DNA from: a bacterium
GTDB taxonomy: Bacteria > Desulfobacterota > Binatia > UBA12015
DNA: 35,480 bases
Direction: 5' to 3'
NCBI GenBank assembly: GCA_030430245.1
Contig: JAUIFY010000024.1
Coordinates: forward strand, 1-35,480
How positions within the stretch are numbered: position 1 is the stretch's first letter; each line of letters begins with the position of its first letter. Positions 16,577-23,950 of the stretch are shown here, one piece after another. Under the pieces are notes generated by a model that was given only the letters and a program-made list of their open reading frames with translations, was not told the DNA's origin and searched no databases. The translations under genes and the position numbers were made by a program.

Positions 16577-16586
16577 CAAGCGGTGA

Positions 16587-16694
16587 AACGGAGTAGACCG
16601 CCTGGGCGCCGTGACCGACCCGATGCCGAACCTGGAGGCCGACGCGAAGCGGCTGCTGGCGCGACCCGCCTGCGCGGAAGCCTTCGCGGCCTGA
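16587..16694 (+). pseudogene. Possible glutathione S-transferase C-terminal relic
   Basis: Just after the receptor stop, the frame from 16587 reads NGVDRLGAVTDPMPNLEADA then KRLLARPACAEAFAA and stops at TGA 16692-16694. 'PNLxAWxKRLLARPAxxxA' is the typical final helix of GST and related proteins. There is no start and no rest of the gene, so this would be a 35-codon leftover. The remaining 170 nt up to 16868 hold nothing I recognise. Confidence 0.35.
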
Positions 16695-16868
16695 GAGGAG
16701 GAATCTCGTCGCCTGGGTTGCGGGGGGCGCCCCCGGAGTCCGGCTCGTCCACGAGCGCTTCCAGAACGTCGGCCCCCACGAAGAGCCGGCCCGCTGAGAA
16801 CTTCGTCTCCGTCCCGTGCGGTCTCACGGGCCGATCGGGAGACTCGTGCGATTCGCTCGGCGGAGGGC

Positions 16869-17624
16869 TCAGTCCAGATGGTCCCGGATCGCCGCGAGGA
16901 CGACCTCCGGACCGGATCGTCGCTGGTAGTTCTCGGCGACGTCCATCCACAGGACCGTTCCGTCGCGATCGACCAGGAGGGTCACCGGGACGGGGAGCGC
17001 CTCCTGCTCGTCTCCCGGGGGCGCCGAGTGGACGAGCTGATTGCGGTATCCGAAGGTGTCGGTGACGTCGAGATCCGCGTCGGACAGCATGACGGCCTGC
17101 AGGCCGTGCGCGCCACGCCCCTGCTGGAGCTCTTCGACCGTGTCGGTGCTGACCGTGACGACCCGGATGTCACGCTCGTCGAACTCGGGCCGAAGGCTCT
17201 CCAGTCGCCGCAACTCGGCGACACAATAGGGTCACCAATGCGCTCGGAAGAACTTGATGAGCACGAGGTGCCCCTGCAAGCTCTCCGAGTCGAACGCCTT
17301 CCCGAACTCGTCGACGGCCGTGAAGGCGGGTATCGAATCGCCCACCCGGATCGCGTCGGGACCGAGCTGCTGCGGGCTGATGTACATCGTGTAGGGGAGG
17401 AAGACGCCGAGGCCGATCCCGACGAGGGCGGCGATGCCCCCGTACCACTTCGTCCCGCGGAGGAAGGCGCCGACGCCGAGCGCCGCGGCCAGGAGGAAGC
17501 CGAGGACGAACACAGTGCGATCCTCGGGAATCCCGAGGGCGCTGTTCGTCCGGAACCACGCGACGGCGGTTCCCACCGCGAGGGCCAGCGCGGCGATTCC
17601 GAGTTTCGTTCCGGGTTTGCTCAT
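16869..17624 (-). CDS. Membrane-anchored thioredoxin/peroxiredoxin-like selenoprotein (in-frame UGA as Sec)
   Basis: The frame is open from 17624 to 16869 except for one TGA at 17234-17232, codon 131. Upstream it reads GHLVLIKFFRAHW, downstream PYCVAELRRLESLRPEFDE, so the TGA replaces the first Cys of a WCPYC redox motif: U-P-Y-C. A 6-bp hairpin follows it (17222-17204). The 251-residue product has three hydrophobic helices (about 6-22, 33-50, 56-75: FVLGFLLAAALGVGAFLRG, GGIAALVGIGLGVFLPYTMY), then a redoxin domain: IRVGDSIPAFTAVDEFGKAF, the UPYC site, VVTVSTDTVEELQQ, AVMLSDADLDVTDTFGY, VPVTLLVDRDGTVLWMD. It should reduce peroxides or disulfides at the membrane. ATG 17624 is chosen over GTG 17663 because a 19-bp operator lies at 17654-17672. 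Standard gene callers would split it into two. No Sec biosynthesis genes are in the window. Confidence 0.85.
17204..17222 (-). promoter_or_regulatory. SECIS-like stem-loop downstream of the UGA codon
   Basis: On the coding strand GTCGCC-GAGTTGC-GGCGAC forms a perfect 6-bp stem with a 7-nt loop that begins with G. The loop starts 15 nt after the TGA, close to the spacing of bacterial SECIS elements read by SelB, and a G at the first or second loop position is a known feature of them. It lies inside the reading frame, as expected in bacteria. Hairpin seen; SelB binding inferred. Confidence 0.65.
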
Positions 17625-17653
17625 CGCACGGACGGGGACGCTCGAGCGGTCCC

Positions 17654-17672
17654 GTGAGGGCACTACTCTCAG
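17654..17672. promoter_or_regulatory. 19-bp palindrome, site C (GTGAGGG-N5-CTCTCAG)
   Basis: GTGAGGG-CACTA-CTCTCAG shares half-sites and spacing with sites A and B, 6 kb away, and lies 29 nt upstream of the selenoprotein start. Same-regulator control is inferred. Confidence 0.55.
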
Positions 17673-17809
17673 CTGTGTGGAAGATCAAGCCCGATCGGCG
17701 GTCTCGCGAGCGATGTCGTTCCATCGACCGCAGGTCGAGCAGACCCGGCCGGGCGGGGAGCTCGACGACCCGGCGGGGCACTTCTCCGGAGGGAAACGCC
17801 CACCGACGT

Positions 17810-18277
17810 TCACCGACCGCCCCGATGTCGGGCGCGTCTCCCGTGTCCGCCGCCGCCACCGCGGCCCGCCGCTCCGCTCTCGCGCGCGGCGCAGCGTTCG
17901 AACGCCGGCAGGTGGTTCTCTTCGGAGGCGACCTGAAGTCGTAGGAAGGTCTCCTGGACGTCCGGGTAGTCCCGGGTAGCCTCCCGGAGCTCCTCGTAGA
18001 GCCCGGAGTTCTCCTTCTCGGCCTCGACGGCGGTGGTGCAGGCTTCGAGAAGCGACGCGGGTGCACGAACGCGCTCGGGCCACTCATCCCGCGGCACGGG
18101 GACGTCGTATCGGTCGCAGAGCCGCTCCAGCGCGCGGATGTGCCGCTCCTCCGATTCGACGATGTTCACGAACGGACGGACGTCACCGAACGCCTCCAGC
18201 ACCTTGCGGTACGTCGCGCGCGCCTTGTACTCGTCCTCCAGCGCCACGGTGAGAGCTCTTCGCAGATCCATCGACAT
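17810..18277 (-). CDS. DUF2202/ferritin-like domain protein
   Basis: ATG 18277 has AAGGAG about 7 nt upstream. The 155-residue protein shows the four-helix pattern of small ferritin-like DUF2202 proteins: ALEDEYKARATYRKVLEAFG, PFVNIVESEERHIRALERLC, EKENSGLYEELREATRD, FLRLQVASEENHLPAFERC. The Glu and His of EYKARATY, ESEERHI, EKENSGLY and SEENHLPAF are the expected di-iron ligands. A glycine/arginine/histidine tail (RGGGGGHGRRARHRGGR) follows, as in many relatives. It may store or detoxify iron. It is transcribed in the same direction as the upstream efflux genes but about 130 nt away, with a hairpin between. The 137 nt between its stop and site C hold no gene. Confidence 0.85.
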   Translation of the reverse strand: MSMDLRRALTVALEDEYKARATYRKVLEAFGDVRPFVNIVESEERHIRALERLCDRYDVPVPRDEWPERVRAPASLLEACTTAVEAEKENSGLYEELREATRDYPDVQETFLRLQVASEENHLPAFERCAARESGAAGRGGGGGHGRRARHRGGR

Positions 18278-18392
18278 TCCGTTCTCCTTCGGTGGTCTTC
18301 GGAGGTCGTTCGTCCCCTGATTCCTCCCGAGAGGACGATCGGCGAGAACCGCCGTGCGGAGGCCCACCGACCCGCGTGCACGGACCGTCCCC

Positions 18393-18407
18393 GAGCGCGA
18401 CGCGCTC
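18393..18407 (-). terminator. Hairpin after the membrane fusion protein gene
   Basis: GAGCGC-GTC-GCGCTC starts 2 nt after the stop at 18410 on the minus strand: a 6-bp GC stem with a 3-nt loop. No T-tract. It may attenuate read-through into the ferritin-like gene. Confidence 0.3.
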
Positions 18408-18409
18408 CC

Positions 18410-19489
18410 TCATGGCGGGGGCCCTCCCTTTGCTCCGGCGATCGCCACGCGCTCTCCGGCGCCGAGGCCGCTCAGGACTTCGAGTCCGCCCGGACCGGTC
18501 TTCCCCGTCGTCACCATGCGGCGCTCCGGACGTCCGGCATCGTCGAGCGCGGTGACGAATTCGAGCTGGCCGACTCGCGAGACCGCCGCCGGTGGGACCA
18601 AGAGCCGCGCCTGCTCTCCCGCGGGCAGGTCGACGCGCCCGAACATCCCTGCGACCAGCCGCGCGTCGTGCGGCAGGCGCACGCGCACCAGCAGCGTGCG
18701 CGCGCCCGGCTCGGCGAAAGGAACGATCTCGTCCACCGTCCCCTCGAGCTCGAGGTCGAGGGAATCGATGTGGGTCGTGAGGGATTGATCCTTTGCGAGC
18801 GTGACGGCGATGCTCTCGCGGACCGGCACCTCGAGGCGCAGGGCTTCCGGATCGTAGATTCGCAGCAGGGGAGTCCCGGGAACCGCGGTGTCGCCGGGCT
18901 CGGCGAGCCGGTCGATGACGCGGCCGGTGACCGGGGACCGGATCTCCGCGTGGGTGACGGCCACCTCGGTCTCTCGCAGGCGCTGCTGAGCCGCGTCCAG
19001 ATCCGCATGGGCCACCCGGTACTCGGATCGGACGCGGTCGAGCTCCTGCGTGGAGGCGACGCCGGCTCGGGCGAGCTCTTCGAGCCTCGCCTGCTCGGTG
19101 CGGGCGAGCTCGAAGCGAGCCTGCGCACCGGCGAGCTGCTCGTCGGCCTCTCGAGCTCGGGCCTGCAGCTCGCGACGGTCGAGTCGGATCACGATCTGCC
19201 CGGCCTCGACCACGCTGCCGGCTCGTACCTCGATGGCGTCGATGCGGGCCAGGATCTTCGAGGAGACACGCGTCTCGATCTCCGAAGCGACGGTGCCGCT
19301 CGCCGACTCGAAGGTCGGCATCGTCTTCTCGACGACGGAGACGACCTCGCCCGAGGCCGGTGGCGCCGGGCGCTCCACCCGACCCGGCGGAACGCGTTCT
19401 TCGCAGCCGCCCGACAGCCAGGCGACGGCGAAGACCAGCGCTGCGACGGCGAGGAGGAGCTTGGCGGCGGAGAGTGCGGTCGACTTCAT
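18410..19489 (-). CDS. RND efflux membrane fusion protein (HlyD/AcrA family)
   Basis: ATG 19489 overlaps the stop of the permease gene as ATGA. The 359-residue protein has an N-terminal hydrophobic segment (LLLAVAALVFAVAWLSGGC) that may be a lipoprotein signal, although SGGC is not an ideal lipobox. A lipoyl/barrel-sandwich domain follows (IDAIEVRAGSVVEAGQIVIR and RSPVTGRVIDRLAEPGDTAV) split by a helical hairpin (DEQLAGAQARFELARTEQAR, AHADLDAAQQRLRETEVAV). Then come the beta-barrel and membrane-proximal domains (LRLEVPVRESIAVTL, LLVPPAAVSRVGQLEFVTAL). It links the permease to an outer-membrane channel; no channel gene is nearby. Confidence 0.92.
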   Translation of the reverse strand: MKSTALSAAKLLLAVAALVFAVAWLSGGCEERVPPGRVERPAPPASGEVVSVVEKTMPTFESASGTVASEIETRVSSKILARIDAIEVRAGSVVEAGQIVIRLDRRELQARAREADEQLAGAQARFELARTEQARLEELARAGVASTQELDRVRSEYRVAHADLDAAQQRLRETEVAVTHAEIRSPVTGRVIDRLAEPGDTAVPGTPLLRIYDPEALRLEVPVRESIAVTLAKDQSLTTHIDSLDLELEGTVDEIVPFAEPGARTLLVRVRLPHDARLVAGMFGRVDLPAGEQARLLVPPAAVSRVGQLEFVTALDDAGRPERRMVTTGKTGPGGLEVLSGLGAGERVAIAGAKGGPPP

Positions 19490-22400
19490 GACGAGACTTC
19501 CTCCGTAACCGAACCGGGCAGACCGTGGCCGGGGCGATTGCGGTAGACCAGATCGTACGTCACGGGAACCACGATCAGCGTGAAGGCGGTCGAGACGAAC
19601 AGTCCGAAGATCAGCGCCCAGGCCAGACCCGAGAAGATCGGGTCCAGGGTGATCGGCACCGCCGCGAGAAGAGCCGTTCCCGCCGTGAGGAAGATGGGAC
19701 GCACCCGGACGGCGCCGGACAGCAGCAGCGATTCCCGCAGCGAGGTCCCGCGGCGGAGCTCCTCGTGCACGAACTCGATCAGGAGGATCGCGTTGCGGAC
19801 GGCGATGCCCGCGAGGGCGATCATGCCGATCATGGCCGTGGCGGTGAAGAAGGTCGGGTTCGGGTAGCCCGCGATCGGGGGACCGGAGAAGACGCCCAGG
19901 AGCCAGAAGCCCGGGAGGATGCCGATCAGCGTGAGGGGGATCGAGATCATCAGGATGAGCGGCATCGCGTAGCTCTTCGTCTGGAAGACGAGGAGGAAGT
20001 AGATTCCGAGGAGAGCGGCCGCGAACGCGAGCCCGAGGTCCCGGAATACGTCGAGCGTGATCTTCCACTCGCCTTCGCCGTTCCAGCGGACGTGGACTCC
20101 GTCGGGGAGGGACCACGGGTCTCCGCCCCCGTTTCGGAGAAAGGTCCTCTCCTCCAGCGGCCGGGGGCGGGTGGGACCGGTGCCCAGATCCGCGGAGACG
20201 TCGGCGATCACCTCCGCCGGCGGCCGCCCCACGGCGTCGGCGTACACGTACACCACCGGCCGGAGGTTCTTGTGGTAGATCGTCTGCTCCGCCGTCTCCC
20301 ACTCGGCATCGGCGATCTCGCCGAGGGCGACGAGGGAGATCGGCGCATCGCGCAGGCCACCGTCCTCGCGGACCTTGACGATGCCCGGCCGCCCCTTGAG
20401 GGTCAGGTCCTCGAGGAGCTCGATCCCCGACCGATCCGCGCGAGCGACGCGTAGCTCGATGGGAACGGGATTCACCTCGTCGGGATCGTGGAGATCGGTG
20501 GCGTGCATGCCGTCGAGCGTGAGTCGGAGCGTGTCCGCCACGTCGCGGCGCGAAACGCCGGAGAGCGCCGCCTTCTCCTGATCCACGGCGAAGGCGAGGC
20601 GCGGCGGCTCGGCCTCGACCGTGGAGTCGACGTCGGAGACCAGGGGTTCCCGCCGGAGGCGCTCCTCCACCCTCCGCGCCGCCGCCCGCAGGGTCTCGTA
20701 CGGGACGTCGGGGTCTCCATGGACCTCGGCCACGATCGTCGCGAGCACCGGTGGCCCGGGCGGGAGCTCGACGAGCGCGACGCGCGCGCCGGCCTCCGCG
20801 GCGACGCTCTCGAGCTCCGGTCGTGCGCGCAACAGCACCTCGTGCGATTGCATCTCGCGCTGTCGCTTGCCGACCAGGTTGGCCCGGATCTCGGCCAGGT
20901 GGTCCCCGCGCCGGAGGAAGTAGTGACGGACGAGGCCGTTGAAGTCGACCGGACTCGCCAGACCGGAGTACACCGTTACGTCTCGGACCTCGGCGGTGTG
21001 GGTGAGCACGGCCGCCAGCCGCCGAGCGACCGCATCGGTCTGCTCGAGCGTGGAGCCCTCGGGTAGATCCACGACGATCTGGAACTCGTTCTTGTTGTCG
21101 AAGGGCAGCATCTTCAGCGGCACGGCGCGGACGAGGGCGAGGCCGAGGGCGCCGAAGAACAGGAAGGTGACCGCGGTCAGAAGCAGCCAGGCCCGTGATC
21201 GTCGCTTCAGGAACGGCGCGAGGGAGCCGGCGTAGAGGCGGAACAGCCTCGTCTGGGAGATGTCCTGCGCTTCGGGCTCTGCCGCGTCGTCGGTCTCTCC
21301 GCGGAGAGCCTTGTACGCGAGCCACGGAGTGATGGTGAAGGCGACGACCAGCGACATCAGCATCGCCAGAGGGACGTTGATCGCCATGGGCCGCATGTAG
21401 GGGCCCATCATCCCGGTGATGAACAGCATCGGAAGGAAGGAGATGATCACCGCGGCGGTGGCGAGGACGATCGGCGGGCGTACCTCGTTCACCGCGTTGC
21501 GGACCGCGTCGAGAGGCGGCTCGACCCGCCTCCGCAGGTGGCGGTAGATGTTCTCGACGTCGACGATGGGATCGTCCACGACCAGGCCGAGCGACAGGAT
21601 CAGCGCGAACATCGTCACCCGGTTGATCGTGTAGCCGGCGAGGAGGTTCACGAAGAGGGTGAGCCCGAAGGTGACGGGAACGGCGACGGCCACGACCAGA
21701 GCCTCGCGCCAACCCAGTGCCCACGCGAGCAGGCCGATCACGATCACGATCGCCACGGTCAGCGCCTCGACCAGCTCGTTCACCTTGTCGTCGGCGGTCT
21801 TGCCGTAGTCCCGGGTGATGCGGGCGTGGACTCCCTCGGGGAGGTGGGTCGCCTCGAGCTCGTGCAGACGTTCTTCCACGAGCTCGGTGACCCGGACCGC
21901 GTTCGTCCCCTTCTGCTTCGCGATCGCGATGTGGACCGCGGGGTGGATCGATCCGGGAGGAGTGCTCTCGGCCGGGCCGAACCCGAGCCACGTGTATCCC
22001 CGGCGCTCGGCCGGGCCATCCTGGATGCGGCCGACGTCGGAGAGGAAGACCGGCGTGCCGTCCACGACGTTCACGACGCTGCCCGCGAGGTCCTCGACGT
22101 CGGCGAGCTGCGCCCCGCCGTCGACGGCGATCGATCGATTGCCGCGGTCGAAGCTTCCGGCGCGAACGCGGGCGTTCGACACGTCGAGCGCCCAGGCGAC
22201 CTCGAGGGGAGAGGTGCGTCGCGCGGCCAGGGCGTCCGGCTCGAGCTCCACTCTCACCGTGCGGGGCCGACCACCGACGACCCGCGACTGGTTCGTGCCG
22301 GGTACCGCCTTGAGCTCGATCTCGATCTCCTCGGCGATGCGGCGCAGCGCGAAGTCGTCGACGGCCTCCGGCCGGTCGCTCCAGAGGGTCACGACGAGGA

Positions 22401-22839
22401 CGGGAACGTCGTCGATCTCGAGAGGCTTCACGACCCAGCCGGCGACGGAGCGGGGGATCGCATCGGTGTTCGACTGGACCTTGCTGTGGATCTTGACGAG
22501 GCTGTCCTCGCGGTCCTCGCCGACGTAGAAGCGGACCGTGATCACGGCGCTTCCGCGCCGGGACATCGAGTAGACGTATTCGACGCCGTCGATCTCGGAC
22601 AGAAGCTTCTCGAGTGGTGTCGCGACCTGTCGCTCCACCTCCGACGGGGAGAGGCCTGGGGCATCCACGAGCACGTCCGCCATCGGGACGACGATCTGCG
22701 GTTCTTCCTCCCGCGGCGTGGCCAGGAGCGCGACGGCGCCTGCGATGAGGGACAGGAGGACGAGCAGAGGTGGGAGGTCGCTCCGCAGGAAGACGTCGAC
22801 GACGCGTGCGAGAGGCGAGCTGTCTTCGTGTCGGGGCAC
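19486..22839 (-). CDS. RND efflux permease (AcrB/MexB-like)
   Basis: A 1117-residue inner-membrane pump, matching the family length. TM1 lies at LPPLLVLLSLIAGAVALLAT; the porter domain follows with VEYVYSMSRRGSAVITVRF. The proton-relay motif GLVVDDPIVDVENIYRHLRR carries the paired Asp of TM4. The central membrane block includes RPPIVLATAAVIISFLPMLF, and the second half has the matching porter domain and the final helices GLAWALIFGLFVSTAFTLIV. No in-frame ATG lies near the start; GTG 22839 (VPRHEDSSPLARVVDVFLRS) is the best choice, without a clear ribosome-binding site. It drives out drugs, solvents or lipophilic compounds using the proton gradient. The permease precedes its fusion protein, the reverse of acrAB. 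Confidence 0.93.
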   Translation of the reverse strand: MPRHEDSSPLARVVDVFLRSDLPPLLVLLSLIAGAVALLATPREEEPQIVVPMADVLVDAPGLSPSEVERQVATPLEKLLSEIDGVEYVYSMSRRGSAVITVRFYVGEDREDSLVKIHSKVQSNTDAIPRSVAGWVVKPLEIDDVPVLVVTLWSDRPEAVDDFALRRIAEEIEIELKAVPGTNQSRVVGGRPRTVRVELEPDALAARRTSPLEVAWALDVSNARVRAGSFDRGNRSIAVDGGAQLADVEDLAGSVVNVVDGTPVFLSDVGRIQDGPAERRGYTWLGFGPAESTPPGSIHPAVHIAIAKQKGTNAVRVTELVEERLHELEATHLPEGVHARITRDYGKTADDKVNELVEALTVAIVIVIGLLAWALGWREALVVAVAVPVTFGLTLFVNLLAGYTINRVTMFALILSLGLVVDDPIVDVENIYRHLRRRVEPPLDAVRNAVNEVRPPIVLATAAVIISFLPMLFITGMMGPYMRPMAINVPLAMLMSLVVAFTITPWLAYKALRGETDDAAEPEAQDISQTRLFRLYAGSLAPFLKRRSRAWLLLTAVTFLFFGALGLALVRAVPLKMLPFDNKNEFQIVVDLPEGSTLEQTDAVARRLAAVLTHTAEVRDVTVYSGLASPVDFNGLVRHYFLRRGDHLAEIRANLVGKRQREMQSHEVLLRARPELESVAAEAGARVALVELPPGPPVLATIVAEVHGDPDVPYETLRAAARRVEERLRREPLVSDVDSTVEAEPPRLAFAVDQEKAALSGVSRRDVADTLRLTLDGMHATDLHDPDEVNPVPIELRVARADRSGIELLEDLTLKGRPGIVKVREDGGLRDAPISLVALGEIADAEWETAEQTIYHKNLRPVVYVYADAVGRPPAEVIADVSADLGTGPTRPRPLEERTFLRNGGGDPWSLPDGVHVRWNGEGEWKITLDVFRDLGLAFAAALLGIYFLLVFQTKSYAMPLILMISIPLTLIGILPGFWLLGVFSGPPIAGYPNPTFFTATAMIGMIALAGIAVRNAILLIEFVHEELRRGTSLRESLLLSGAVRVRPIFLTAGTALLAAVPITLDPIFSGLAWALIFGLFVSTAFTLIVVPVTYDLVYRNRPGHGLPGSVTEEVSS

Positions 22840-23196
22840 CCCGGGCCAGCGGGAGCAAGCCGCATGCCCCGGTGCGGCCCCGTCTCGGGTCGGGCGCGGT
22901 GCGTCGGGCTTCCTCTCGACCGGACCCGGAGCGCCGCCGGTTCCCGATTCTGGGAATCTCGTCGTCGGCGGTCGCCGGGTCGATCGCCGGGCCGGGGCGC
23001 GCGTAGGCCGCTCCCGACGGAGGCAGGACCGCGCCACCGAGCCCTCATCGGGAGCTTCGGCCCGCGGGCCGGCTCCAACGGCCGGCATCGGGTTTGCGTG
23101 TCTCCCCGGTGTCGCAAGCGCATTCGTTCCTCGAGGATGATCGGATCCCCACGGCGGCTCGGTCCGCCGAGAGCCGCGGGAGGGGGAGGAGGGTTC
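22840..23196. other. Divergent intergenic region, no gene seen
   Basis: About 357 nt between the permease (minus) and the CBS gene (plus). All frames are low-complexity Arg/Pro/Gly-rich. Promoters of both genes must lie here; 23090-23150 is somewhat less GC-rich, but no clear boxes were found. Confidence 0.35.
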
Positions 23197-23646
23197 ATGG
23201 CCGCGAAGAGATCTGCCGTGCCGGAAGGCGTCCTGGTTCGTGACCGGATGACGGTGGGGCTCGAGAAGATACACAACGTCGTTCGTCTGCGAGACGCCGC
23301 GATGAAGATGCGCCACTCCGATGTCGGTCTCCTCGCCGTGTACGACGGAGCAGAGCTCCTCGGCGTTCTCACCGACCGCGACCTGGTCGTGCGCGTCGTC
23401 GCCGAGGGACTGGACCCGGACCAAACGCCCGTCAGCGCCGCCTCGAGTCCCGAGGTGTTCCGGTGCTTCGACGACGAACCGCTCGTGGATGCCCTCGAGC
23501 GGATGCGGCAGAAGCACGTCCGACGGCTCGTGGTCTTCAACCGCGAGGATGAGCCGGTGGGCCTCATCTCGGTCGACGATGCGGCGCGCGTCGACGCGGC
23601 CCAGGGGGCGGTTGCCGCGGTGATCGCGAGCGATCACCGGCGGTAG
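23197..23646 (+). CDS. Tandem CBS-domain protein
   Basis: ATG 23197 follows GGGGGAGGAGGG about 5 nt upstream. The 149-residue protein is a Bateman module: CBS1 (about 10-70: VLVRDRMTVGLEKIHNVVRL, DVGLLAVYDGAELLGVLTDR, DLVVRVVAEGLDP) and CBS2 (about 75-135: FDDEPLVDALERMRQKHVRR, LVVFNREDEPVGLISVDDAA). TDRDLV matches the nucleotide-binding loop. Such stand-alone proteins sense AMP/ATP and control partner enzymes. It sits between an efflux operon and the FtsH gene. Confidence 0.9.
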   Translation: MAAKRSAVPEGVLVRDRMTVGLEKIHNVVRLRDAAMKMRHSDVGLLAVYDGAELLGVLTDRDLVVRVVAEGLDPDQTPVSAASSPEVFRCFDDEPLVDALERMRQKHVRRLVVFNREDEPVGLISVDDAARVDAAQGAVAAVIASDHRR

Positions 23647-23950
23647 GGGGCGCGCGAACGCCGGGTGAGGCGGGCGGTCTGCGGCGGGGGGCCTCGGCTG
23701 GCGTGGACCTTGCTGGTCTCGTCGGCATGCCCGAGCCGTCCGTCCCTCGCGCCGCGGCCACTCGGCCGGCCCCCGGTGCGCTCCTCTCGCTCGCCATCGG
23801 CGCCTCCGCCGAGTCGGGGGACGGGCTCCGGGGTGCGGCGGCGGTCGTGTTCCGGCCGACGCTCGATCGACTCGACGTCTCGCGGGACGCGATGGCCTCG
23901 CCCGGGCCGTCCCGCGAGAAACAGGCGGCCTGAGGCATCGGGAGGTTCCC
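23647..23950. other. Intergenic region before the FtsH gene
   Basis: About 300 nt. A 76-codon GTG frame at 23703-23933 is Ala/Pro/Ser-rich with no ribosome-binding site or family motif and is not called. GGGAGG at 23940-23945 serves the FtsH start. Confidence 0.35.

Noticed and set aside
14357..16579. 740-codon frame antisense to the TonB-dependent receptor
   Set aside because: Arg/Asp/Val-rich shadow of a well-supported gene; no family motif.
18410..22858. Very long minus-strand frame (1482 codons) over the permease and fusion protein
   Set aside because: Only the last 359 codons are the fusion protein; the rest is an out-of-frame shadow of the RND permease and is Arg/Pro-rich without motifs.
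23703..23933. 76-codon GTG frame before ftsH
   Set aside because: No ribosome-binding site, low-complexity Ala/Pro/Ser composition, no family match.
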